Shown one piece after another: positions 40,305 to 53,121 of a DNA stretch of 64,000 nt. A program made the translations under genes and the position numbers. How positions within the stretch are numbered: position 1 is the first letter of the stretch; each line of letters starts with the position of its first letter. Source of the stretch: Microglena sp. YARC (Eukaryota > Chlorophyta > Chlorophyceae > Chlamydomonadales > Chlamydomonadaceae). Under the pieces are notes generated by a model. That model saw only the letters and a list, made by a program, of their open reading frames with translations. It was not told the origin of the DNA and did no database searches. The stretch is from contig CM039466.1 in the NCBI GenBank assembly GCA_022414725.1, positions 39,416,763 to 39,480,762 of the forward strand, in the 5' to 3' direction.

Positions 40305-41813
40305 CTACGAGGTAGTGGTAGTGGTCGTGGGTGTGGGAGGGTAGTGGTCGTGGGTAAGGGAGAGGGTGTGGGTCGTGGTTGCGGGTGGTAGTGGTCAAGG
40401 TGAGGGAGGAGGTGCGGGTGGTAGTGGTAGTGGTCGTGGGTAGGGGCGGTAGTGGTCAAGGTGAGGAAGGAGGTGGGGGTGGGTTGGGTGGTCGTGGGTG
40501 GTCGTGGGTGGAGGTGAGGGTGGTGGTATTATAGGATGGACTATGGATGGAGTCCTGAGGCACCATGACCCGCAATGTCAGTACTGCAGCAGGCCACAAG
40601 TGGATGTATGGCTCATCAGGGCAATACAAGATTGAACCACCTGCGAGGTGACGGTGGGTGTGGGTGGGTAGGTGGGTGTGGGACTCTGGCTAGAGCAGCG
40701 CTTTAATATTCATACAATATCCACGGAATAGACCTAGCCAGAGAGCAATATTATAATCTCCCAAGAATATCCAAAGAGCATCGTAACACACATATGTGGG
40801 TAACCAACATCTGACATCATAAGACAATCATAGCGGTGACAATGGCAAGGGCGATCCACATATTGCTGCTGCTCTGGGGCGCATTTTCTGGCACAAATCT
40901 GTCCCACTGACCCACCTGCTTTACCACCTTCCCACTGACCCACCTGCACCGTAACCATGGCGAAAAGAAGGGCAAGGTCGTTCCACATATTGCTGCTGCT
41001 CTGGGGCGCACTCTCTGGCACCTTACCGATTAACCCAGATTCTCACCTTCCCACTGACCGGTGACCCACCTACACCGTAATCATGGCGATGAGAGGGGCT
41101 AGGGCGATCCACATATTGCTGCTGCTCTAGGGCGCTCTCTTTGGCACCTCACCGACCAACCCGGATTCTCACCTCCCAACTGACCGGTGACCCACCTGCA
41201 CCGTAATCATGGCGATGAGAATGGCAAGGGCGATCCACATCTTGCTGCTCTTCTGGGGCGCACTCTTTGGCACCTCACTGACTAATGAAAACACGGTGTT
41301 GTCACCATCATGGAGGACTAGGAACTGGTCACTAGTGTCCACTAAAAGCAAATCGCCGGCCAGTAATGTAATGTCTCCAATCTTTTGTTTCAAGCGCTCG
41401 CCCTGTGTAAAGAAAAGAAGACAGAGGTTGGATATACACAAAGCATACATATAAGCATGTATGCACATTATGCCCAGCAAAAGCAAGTCGCCGGCCAGTA
41501 ACATAATGTCTCCAATCTTTTGTTTCAAGCGTTCGCCCTGTATGAATAAGAGAAGGCAGAGGTTGGATATACACAAAGCATACATATAAGCATGTATGCA
41601 CATTATGCACAGCAAAGCAATTCGCAGGCATGTAACATAATGTCTTCGACCTTTTATTTCAAGCGTTCGCCCTGTATAAAGAAGAGAAGGCAGAGGAAGA
41701 CATGGCATACCGTACTGACATGAAAATGCAACATTTTATAACAGTCTATGATTAGGGGACGGCAAATAGATCTATATTGCCCAAGCTTATAGATCTATAT
41801 AGATCTATAAATA

Positions 41814-41858
<45 letters not shown>

Positions 41859-44800
41859 TATATCTACAGCATGTATATTATATATATATATATGGTATAT
41901 CTATCTATATATATATATATATATGGTATATATATATATATATATATATGGTATATATATATATATATATATGGTATATCTACAGCATATATATATATAT
42001 ATATATATGCAGTTACATTAGATAGCCACCGTAAAATCCAGTCCTGCAATATGATTAAGTGCCCTATGCCATAATTGTAAAACCAGATTTTAATTTTTTA
42101 AGGTGCCCTATGCCGATTTTCAAAAATCAAGCTTCGCCTATATAGATCTATCTCTATATAGATCTATGCCTCTCCCTATCTATGATCGTAGTTTGGCGTT
42201 TTACATTTGACGGTATACAAATCATAAACATCGGCATGCATGTACTTCATGCACAGCAAAATCAAGTCGGCCGCATGTTTCGTAATGTCTTCGATGTTTT
42301 GTTTCAAGCACTTGCCTTGTAAGAAGAAGAGAAGTCAGTGGTTGGACATGCACACAACATAAATACCAGCATTTATATACTCCGCACGCGGCATAGGTAA
42401 GTCACCAGCCAGTGTAATGTTTAAACGCTAAAATTTAAAACAGAAGACAGAGATTAATATGGCAAATACAGGCGACTGAAAACATGTAGAGCATGTATTT
42501 TAGCTAGCCTGGTCTCTGTTTAAAAACAGGAGACAGAGATTGACATTAAATATATAAGTGATAGTAGAAAACAAGAGCAAGCATTTTAGCCAGACTGGTA
42601 TTATTTGTTAACAAACACAAGTTGCTGGCTGAAGCTATGCAACCAAGTTCAAGTTCAAGTTAACAAATAGTCAGAGATTGACAAGACAAATACAAGTGAT
42701 AACGTATTTTAGCTGGCCTGGTATTATTAGCTTACGAACATGATTACATAAGTTGCTGGCTGAAGCTATGTAACCAAGTTCAATTTAACAAATATAAGTA
42801 GGGTTGGGAATCAAACGTATATTTTTATTTTAATAAGCCGTATAAACATGTACACGTATGCATATAAACGTATACAAACGTATATAAAAATAAGGCACTT
42901 CTTGCAAAAAAACTTTTACATGGGTTTAAAGGTATTGCCGCGTAGCTAATTTCAATGGCATCACATATCAATTTTCAGACAAATAATCTGGCAAGTTTAG
43001 GTTGTCCAAATCTCAGTAAAGAAATCACGACCAGAAAGCGCGTCGGCCAAGAAGTGCGGCTGTGCCAATCTAAGGGAGCCATTAAACGCCAGTTGGTCTA
43101 TTATATAACTGTATAAGCGTATAATAATATAAGTACATAACGGTATTGCAATATTGTCCATGTTCACATTGCACTAGGCTTGCACCATTAATCCTTCAAG
43201 CCCACATAGGAGCACTGCTTGTGGAACGGAAGGCTAGGTGGCACTCTGATATGTGTGCCATCCTGGCTATCTAGATCAACCTTTAGGCCAAATGTTTGTA
43301 AAATTGTGCATGTGAACGGTGAATTTTATTGCATATTGTGATACAGGAGACCAAAACCTTTCCAATAAGCTATCTAAATCAAAATATAATGAAAACCAAG
43401 AAAGTTAAGTGCCGACACATGTGCTGTACTTCTCAAAGTACAGACTATACGTTTTGTATACGACGTAAATAAGGTCGATTTGATAAAAACTATACGGCGT
43501 ACTTATACGTATATACGTATATTATACGTTCAGATGTCGGCCCAACCCTAAATATAAGTCAGGGATTGAAAATACAAATACAATACAGATAACAGAAACC
43601 AACAGCATGCATTTTAGCTGAGCTGGTGTGTGTTTACATACAGAGGGCAGAGATAAATACACCGAACGGGATTTAAGACATCATTTAAAAGTGTTGAAAG
43701 TGTTAATTCATATAATATTAAAGCATTAAAAGCAGAAGGAAAAGAATAACACAACAACCGGGAGTAAAAAACGTTTAAAATGACTCACTCTGCGATGTAC
43801 ACCCACAATGGCAGCGTTGTACTTCGTCCTGAATCGGCTGTCTCGTACTGTTTTCCCTATCAGAGGGCTGTGTGTGGCAACCACTACCTGAGGCAAGAGA
43901 AAAAGCAATGTGGTGGGTGTAATTTTTAGGATAAAGCATCTGTCCTGGCCATCCACCAATGCCAAAGGAAAGCTATATATCCCCTATAAGTGGGTTGTGG
44001 GTTGCAATTACTATATAATAACCTTCCAATTCCTATGTATGTATGTTACAGTCCAGGGGTAGGCCAAATAGGCTAAAATGACTTCATAATAATATCCTGC
44101 TCAATTGACATGTAAAGCCATGTAGTTTAGTGTTAACCGGTTGTTGTAGCTGTAACTGTAGTCCTATCAGTCAAATATCATATTCATCGCAAAACGCATC
44201 CCCCCACCACCAATGACTACATACATCCATTGCCATGTATACCAACATACAGTTTATCAACATCCATCCACCCATCAATTTTTCCATTGATTTGTTGATC
44301 AGCATCCATCAACATCCATCCACATGTATCAACATATACCATCCATCCATACATTAATTACCATGTTTATCAACATATATACCTAAATGCATCCATCCAT
44401 ATTTCAATTACTATATCTATCAACATACAGCAACATGCATCCATGTCAATTGCCATGTTTATCAACATCCATCCATACATCCATTGCTATATCTATCACC
44501 ATACACCAACACCCATCCATCCATAAGTCAATTGCTATGTTATCATCAACATGTATCATCCACACATGCATATGTCCATTGCCACGTAATCACTTTATCA
44601 CTTAATAAATCAGGCCTTACCTGCAATAGAAGCCTATGACAGTTTATCAACATCCATCCGTACGTCAATTGCTATCTTTATCAACATATATCAACATCCA
44701 TCCTTCCATCCAAATGTATATTGCCATGTTAATCACTTTGTCCAGGCCTTACCAGCACCAGCCGTCTCTCTAGGGTGCCATGTTAACGATTGCCATGTTC

Positions 44801-47800
44801 ATCACATTGTCCAGGCCTAACCTGCTCTAGTCGTCTCTCTAGGTTTTGTATCAATTGCTATGTTATCCAATATACACCAACATCCACCCATCCATCCATA
44901 TGTCCCATTGCCATGTTAATCACTGCCATAAACAATTTCCAGGTTAATCACTTTGTTCGGGTCTTACCTGTACCAGCCGTCTCTTTATGGTGTTCACTGT
45001 ATGTTACAGTCCGGGGGTAGGCCAAATAGGTTAAGGCCGTACCTGCACGAGCTGTCTCTCTAGGGTGCCATGTTAATCACTTCGTTCAGGCCGTACCTGT
45101 ACCAGCCGTCTCTCTATGGTGTTCACTGTATGTTACAGTCCAGGGGTAGGCCAAAAAGGCTAAGGCCGTACCTGCACTAGCTGCCTCTCTAGGCTGCCAT
45201 GTTACAATTGCCATGTTAATCACTTTGTTCAGGCCTTACCTGCACCAGCCGTCTCTATATGGTGTTCACTGTATGTTACAGTCCAGGGGTAGGCCAAATA
45301 GGCTAAGGCCGTACCTGCACGAGCTGTCTCTCTAGGGTGCCATGTTAACCACTTTGTTCAGGCCGTACCTGCTCCAGCCGTCTCTCTACGGTGTTCGCTG
45401 TATGTTACAGTCCAGGGGTAGGCCAAATAGGCTAAGGCCCTACCTGCACGAGCTGTCTCTCTAGGGTGCCATGTTAACCACTTTGTTCAGGCCGTACCTG
45501 CACTAGCCGTCTCTCGAGGGCGTCCACTCCAGCTTTCTTGATCTGTTTCTTCTCAATGTTCTGCATTCCTCGGAAGCTGAAGAGGAAGGACAGGCCCTCC
45601 AAGTCACTGTAGAACCACAGGGTGTCACCCTCCTAGATAGGGAGAAGCAAAGCAGCAGAAATTAGACGTATGCCACTTGCACTCTTTGCCAAACAGGTGT
45701 ACTTTTTCTCGTATGTTAGTTAGTTTGTTTCGCAAGCTGGACAGGAAGGACAGGCTCTCCACATCACAGTAGAACCACAGGGTGTCACCCTCCTAGATAG
45801 TGGGGGAAAAGGCAGCAGAATTCAGACGTATGCCTTATGACTTCGCGGAAAAATGATACTTATGCCAGCTGTACTCTTTGTCAAACAGGCCCTTATTGTA
45901 TTTTTTCACGTTGGTTTGCTTCGGAGGCTGGAAAGGCCTCCAACATCACTGTAGAACCACAGCTTATAATATATACTAGCATCTGAGCCCGTCGTCCCGA
46001 CGGGAAGGCCCCGGCCCCCGTGGCCACCTGGGCGACAGGTCACACAGGCCCCCCTCATCCCCCACCCCTGCATTTTCAGGGCTCGCTACACACACGTGAC
46101 TCCGGAACAGGTAACTCCGAAACGACTCCGGTACGGCCCCCAACATCACTGTAGAACCACAGCATGTTATATGTATATAAGCTGCCTTGCCTCCCATTTG
46201 TCTAGCAGTAAGAAAGGCAGCAAGCATGCAAGGGTTTAGGGTGGAGGGAGTGTGGGGTTATCCTTCAGAACATTGCTATCAGCACGGTCCAGGTGGGCAA
46301 TAGGCTAAGTAGGATACAGGCCAGGTGTAGCCTACAGTTTGTGCCATACATACATGCAACCGGCATTGTCCAGGTGGGCAAGGTAGATGCCGGTAAAAAT
46401 CAAATGAAGGATAAGACACTAATTACATTACAACATTAATTCATTGTCATCGACAGGCCATTGTTGGCCCAAAACAAGCCCGCACCACAACATCCGTGAG
46501 AGGTCTTCCGACTAATCCTCAAAATAAGATGGGTAATATTTCAGCAAATCACAGCTAATACATACCTATACAGTACCCAGGGATATTTTATTCAGTTCAG
46601 AAAGTGGCTTACCTGGTGGCTTTCTGATTTTAGGCCTTCTCCAGGGACAGCGTCTTGGCAGCTTTCTTTTGAAAGCTATGATAATTCTTACATTGCTGTG
46701 CCTCGATAACTAGTAGAAGTCAAGTCCAGGGACAGTGTCTTGGCAGCTTTATTTTGAAAGCTATGATAATTCTTACATTGCTGTGCCTCGATAACTAGTA
46801 GAATTCAAGCGTCTCTTCTAGTTCACAGGTTGAGACCCTACATATCGTTATATTGTAGAATTAAATAATCACCGTAGCCTGACCTCAGGGCCCCCGTTGG
46901 TAAATAGATTGTTTGGGTTTTAGTTCATGAATGCCTTTGTGTATCAGCCCTTCATACCACTGTTGGGCAAGTCCCTTTGGCCTATCGGGTCTACCCTGGA
47001 CTGTAACAAACATACATACATACTGAAGATTATCTAGCAATACATATGGTACTGTAGGGTATGGTACCCACCAGTTAGATGCAAGTACGCAGAGAGTGCC
47101 ACCCTTCACAACAGTGCCAACGGCACAGTCCACGTGGGCAAGGTAGATGATGCTACAAAAGTGAAGGATGACACAGTAGTACAAACTACAACTTATACAC
47201 ACCTCAAGTACAGCAGGTACTACTTGCCAAATTGGTCAGCGCTTAAAACGCACAAATGTCAAACTGGTCAGCGCTTTTTAGTGCAAAAAGCGCAAAAAAC
47301 TGCACCCACAGGGGGGTGAAAAAACAGCGCAAAACACACAGAGAGGCTCAAAAAGACAGCGTGGCACCGAGCTGCCGCGCGCGCATAGTAGTAGCCTGGT
47401 GTCAACCTTCACTACAGAGGCAGCAGCACGGTCCAAGCGGGCAAAGTAGATGCGATACAAAAATGAAGGTTTAAGCACTAATGCATACTACAGCTAATAC
47501 ATGCATCAAGTTCAGTGGAGGGAGTGTCAACCCTCAGAAAAGCACCGTCGACTCGGTCCAAGTGGGCCAGATAGATGACGGTACAAAATGAAGGTTTAAA
47601 CACTAAGGCATACCTCCAGTACAGTGGATGGAGATTCAACTTTCAGAAAAGTGCCGTCAGCACGGTCCAAGTGGGCCAGATAGATGCCACGCATACCAGC
47701 GAGGCCAACCTCACTGACGGTCTTCCCAGCAAGCTGCGAGCCCTGGTAATAGAAAGAGGGGGATGAGAGTTGGTGTGTGGGGTGGATGTGTCTGTGGTGG

Positions 47801-48582
47801 GTAGGTGTGGGTGGATGGGTGGTGAAAGAGACCTGGTAATAGTAAGAGGGGGAGGGGAGGGGGGTGGATGGGTGTGGGTGGTGGATGGGTGGTGGGTAGT
47901 TGTGGGTGGGTGAGCCCTGGCAACAGAAAGAGGGGGAGGGGTGGGTGTGAGGGTGTGGGTGGGTGGATGGTGGATGGTGGGTGAGTGTGGGTAGGTTCCA
48001 CACAAGACAAGCTACATAAAAAGTACTACAAGGCAAGGTGCATGCAAAGTACTACAAGGCAAGTTACATCAAAGAAGCACAAGGCAAGTTACACTTCGAC
48101 ATAAGTCAAGGTACATAAAAAGTAGCACAATGCAAAGGAGCAGGTATGCAGCAAGTGGGGGTGTGGTGGTTGGTTGGTGGTTAGTGGTTGGTGGGTGAGG
48201 GTGTGATTGTGTGTGTGCATGTATGTATGTTACAGTCCAGGGGTAGGACAAGTAGGCTAAAGGGACTTGCCCAACCGTATAGGAATGGCTTAAAAGAAAA
48301 AGCACTGATGAACTGAACCCCAAACAATCGTTTAACCAACGGGGGTCCTGAGTTCTTTTCTTGACATAATGAGCAGTTTTTTAGCAGTTTTTTCAGTTAG
48401 AGCAGCTCCGCGACTTGTTTCATGTAATTTTTAGTGTAACCATTCAGGGGGCGGGGGGGGTCAACTTCTAACCAAAAGAACACCACTCCCCAACTTTGTA
48501 GATATCATTGAGAAGATGAAGAATCCGGTTTTATGTCTTAAATTGGCCCAGTAGAAAAAAGTAATGGTCCTAAGTTTGGGGC

Positions 48583-48614
<32 letters not shown>

Positions 48615-48787
48615 AGGGGGGGGGGAAATCCGACATTTTCAAAAAATTAGGTAAAAAAAAAAAAAAAAAATAGGGGGGCTGCTAGCCCTCAGAATGACAT
48701 AGGAGTGGAAGAAGGGTGCTCGTCTACTAAATACCAGTCAATATATGCTATTGGGGGAGAGATTTGCCACATATTATGCCCGGGGCA

Positions 48788-48824
<37 letters not shown>

Positions 48825-48830
48825 CAAGGG

Positions 48831-48880
<50 letters not shown>

Positions 48881-51800
48881 CACGCACACAACGCCCTAAC
48901 CAACACGTGTTCAACGATGTACAGAGCGAGACCTTGTGGTATTTCACTGCTTCTTGTTTTTCCCTTCCCATCACTGTGCATCTGTTTTCGTTCCGGTGCC
49001 TAATGCTATTTGATGCTAAAGAGGGACCACCCACAAACCTCAATGGATAGGCCTTGAAAAACCCTTTAAAATGAGCATAATTAGACACCATAACAAGAAG
49101 TGGCTGAGATAGTGGCTGTGCGGTGGGTTCTGGAGCCAGGGGGGGCAGCAGAAGGGTGCCTTCGCACTTTTGGGGGATGGTGTCTTACACTTTTTTTGGA
49201 GTGTGTGTGGGGGGGTGGGGGTGGAGGGGGTGACTAGCCTCGGGGATGAGGTAGCCAGTCATGTACTCGGTGCCAGCTTGACTCTTGACCCACTCGATGC
49301 TATCAAAGTTTGCTTGAAACTCATCAGACTCGGTCTGGAATTCAGAGCCTGCACCAGCATGGGGAGACACAGGAGGAAGAAGGTCAAGTTGAGAAAGAGA
49401 AACGTTATAAATAATTAAATAAATGGTATGCCCTATAACCAAGTGCGAGGTTGTGAGGGGCAGCCTGTTTGCTGGTTGCATCCATTGATCACAAGCAGTA
49501 CACAAAACATATTCACTTGCATCCATTGATCACAAGCAGTACACAAAACATATTCACTTGCATCTATTGATCACAAGCAGTACACAAAACATATTCACTT
49601 GCATCTATTGATCACAAGCAGTACACAAAACATATTCACTTGCATCTATTGATCACAAGCAGTACACAAAACATATTCACTTGAATCCATTGACCATAAC
49701 TAGAACACAAACATATTTATTTGCGCTCATTGATCCGAGAAGCAGCACACAAAATTGAAATTCAAATTGAAATTGTTACATCCGTGTAGAACCGTTACTC
49801 ACAAGACGTGAAGTTAAGGACACCATAGCGTAAGCCGGAGCTAGCTATAGTCACCGTAGGACCATAGCACACAAAACATATCTCCTTGCGTCCATCAATC
49901 ATAACCTTACCACCCTCCTACAGAACAATGTCTACTAGGTTCCCCGGCCATGGACAGTTTTCCCCCGGTCCTGGACTGTACAAATACACACAACCTGACA
50001 TAACTCTAAAATATACATAAATAAATAAAAGAAATACAACATATCCAATTGCGGCCATTGATCAGCAGCTCATCACCCTCCTCCGGACAATGTCCCCTAG
50101 GCTTCCCTCTACCAATACTTCTCGTAGCAGTACTCCACTTTCATCGCTCGCTTCAATCCTGCTTTCTCCAGTGTTATATGTCCAAGGGCTGAACAAATAC
50201 ATGAAACCAGGTGGCCATCAAGAAGTATTTTTTTAGACACACACGCTGTGAAGTTTTGTTTTTGCCCTTAGCCCCCCCCCCCCCCCCCCCCCCCCCCTCT
50301 ACGACCAAATCGGAGACGATTAACAGCGTGCGCCTCCCCACATATGTTTTGATGGCCCCCCGCATGAAACATATTAACTTGTGTCCATCAATCAGAAGTT
50401 TGTCACCCTCCTACAGAACATGGTCTCCTAGGGTTCCCTCCACGAGTTTGATCTCATACGCTACTTCACCACCATAGCACTCTGCACTCTCAGTTTTTTC
50501 CTGCTTTTTACCCCTGGCCCTGGACTTTAAAAAAACGCACAACACTTTAAAAACACAAATGAATAAATACATAAATAAATGCACAAGTAAAATAAACACA
50601 TCACATTCACTTACGTCCGTCAATGAGCAGCTCATCCCCCTCCTCCAGAACAATGTCTCCTAGGTTCCCCTCCACGCGTTTGTTCTCGTAGCGGTACTTC
50701 ACCTTCACAGCACGCTTCACTCCTAGGACCACCGCCCCGAAACGGGACCTGAACCCAATATCACGGATCGACTTCCCTGACAGCAAAGAGCCCATCTTCA
50801 CAGTGATCTACACAAGGGGGGTTCGAAGGAGGGGCAGCTGGTAACATTTTGAGGGCAGACAGTAAGATTATCATTTGAAGGGCAGCCGGTAGGACTTTGA
50901 AGGCAGCCAGTTAAATTATCATTTGAAGGACAGCTGTTGAGGGTTTATAAAAGAACATGGGCACATGTATAGGCTCCTATTTAAGTGTCTGATTAGCGTG
51001 CGCTAGGCTGCTGAAGCACTTACTGAACTAACTTTGAAGTATCACTAGGCAGCTAAAGCACTAACTTTGAAGTATCACTAGGCTGCTAAAGCACTAACTA
51101 ACTTTGTAGTATCACTAGGCAGCTAAAGCACTAACTAACTTTGAAGTACCACTAGGCTGCTGAAGCAGCTAACTAAGGCTGCTGAAGCACTTACAGAACT
51201 AACTTTGAAGTATCACTAGGCTGCTAAAGCACTAACTAACTTTGAAGTAGCACTAGGCTGCTGAAGCCCTAACTAAGACTGCTGAAGCACGTACTGAACT
51301 AACTTTGAAGTATCACTAGGCTGCTAAAGCACTAACTTTGAAGTACCACTAGGCTGCTGAAGCAGCTAACTAAGGCTACTAAAGCACTTACAGAACTAAC
51401 TATGAAGTAGCACTAGGCTGCTGAAGCAGCTAACTAGTATTATATTTATTATTATGTAGCGGGCTACCTATTTTTTAAGTAGCGCTAGGCTGCGGGAAAG
51501 GGAAGGGGGGGAGGAGTGGAAGGAGAGGAGGAAGGAGGAGAAGGGAGCAGGAAGGGGAGGGGAAGGGGAGCGGAAGGGGACGGGGAGTGAAGGGAGGGGG
51601 GGATTGAGTATGTAGGTATGTGGGAATGGGAAGAAAGGAATACAAAAGGGGAGTCGTGGGGCAGTAGCTTTCTTATACATTTATAATCACTTAAGTAGCT
51701 TTATTTTCAGTGCAGACTTACTTATATATTAAAGTATAGAACTCAATATCCCAATCAAGAACGCTCTTGGTGGGTTGGAGGTGGGATGGGTTGGGTTGGA

Positions 51801-53061
51801 GGTGGGATGGGTTGGAGGTGGGTTGGGTTGGATGTGGGTTGGGTAGGAGGTGGGTTGGGTAGGAGGTGGGCTGGGTTGGAGGTGGGCTGGGTTGGAGGTG
51901 GGTTGGATTGGAGGTGGGTTGGATTGGAGGTGGGTTGGATTGGAGGTGGGTTGGATTGGAGGTGGGTTGGAGGTGGGTTGGAGTGGGGTTGGGTTGGAGG
52001 TGGGACTTTAAAATACATATGAATAGGTAGAACAATACACGGTGGGCAGTGCAACGTGAACCTAACAAAGATGAGATGTTCCTGAGGTGCTCCCGTCGAT
52101 AAGACCTTTGCTAGTCGTCTGCTGCCCATGGTATACGGGCTCACACAGCAGCCAGCATTATTGTAAAATACTTGCACACACAGTCTATCAGCACTGCACC
52201 ATGGGCCCATATCAGGCTGAAAGCACAGTGAGCAAATGTAATGCAAAAGCAGTTCAGGCTGAAAGCACAGTGAGCAAATACAATGCAAAAGCAGTACAGG
52301 TTGAAAACACAGAGCAAATACAATGCAAAAGCAGTTCAGGCTGAAAGCACAGTGAGCAAATACAATGAAAAAGCAGTACAGGTTGAAAACACAGAGCAAA
52401 TACAATGCAAAAGCAGTGCAGGTTGAAAGCACAGTGAGCAAATACAACGCCGAAGCAGTACAGGCTGAAAGCAAAGTGAGCAAATACAATGAAAAAGCAG
52501 TTCATGTACTATCAAGATACTATTAAGATACTATCAACCAAGAAATTCAAATTCATGATAACGCCTGGTGGGGCATGGTATTAAGGGAGCCCTGTCATAC
52601 AGCGGTAAATAACGGGCTGCTACTTTACCTGGACAGCGCTACCATGGCAGTTGGCAGCAGTATAAAAGCAGTGCAGCTACCAGGTAGTACCCACCAAGAA
52701 GTTCAGGTAATGATAACAACTGGTGGGGCATAGTATTAAGGGAGCGGCTGCTGCTTTACCTGGAACAGGCTTCTACTCTACCTGGACAGTGCTACCATGG
52801 ATGTTGACAGCAGTGCAGCTACCAGGGAATACCAACCAAGAAGTTCAGGTATTGATAGTGCCTGGTGAGGCGTGGTATTAAGGGAACGGCTGCTGCTCTA
52901 CCTGGAATGGTCTGCTACTTACTACCAGGTAGTACCAACCAAGAATTTCAGGTAACTCAGTACCAGGTTTTATCAACCAAGAAGTTCAAGTAACTTGGAC
53001 GGGTTGTACAGATAGAAAATCCGCTGCGCAATTGTGGACTGAAACATATATATATATATAT

Positions 53062-53121
<60 letters not shown>

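Larger units (their letters stand above)
46255..47600 (-). repeat. Decayed copies of exon 9 end and donor
   Basis: Partial copies at 47515-47600, 47395-47475, 47040-47170 and 46260-46420 keep (C/A)GGTCCAAGTGGGC and GTAGATG sequence, corresponding to IYLAHLDRADGT, plus ATGAAGG/GACACTAA intron sequence. Divergence increases with distance from exon 9. 47220-47290 also has a duplicated TTGGTCAGCGCTT. Confidence 0.84.
49440..50480 (-). repeat. Decayed copies of exon 7 end and donor
   Basis: Copies of the exon 7 end occur at 50370-50480, 50045-50160 (longest, reaching back to the YRYENKRVEGNLGD part but with a stop) and 49885-49950. All show the TCATCACCCTCCTCC / AATGTCCCCTAGG pattern on the plus strand. 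50270-50297 is a run of C inside one of them. The degraded ~130-bp repeat heads GGTCCTGGACTGTA (49967) and GGCCCTGGACTTTA (50515) also lie here. Confidence 0.8.

Noticed and set aside
47596..48036. Single long exon running through exon 9 and the PTHPPP-rich upstream frame
   Set aside because: The upstream part is minisatellite; a clear CAG acceptor at 47743 starts the conserved RCK_C segment in phase.
51718..52068. Proline-rich protein encoded by NPTHLQPNPPPTQ-like frames
   Set aside because: Periodic translation of the GGTGGGTTGG minisatellite inside an intron; no splice-supported exon.
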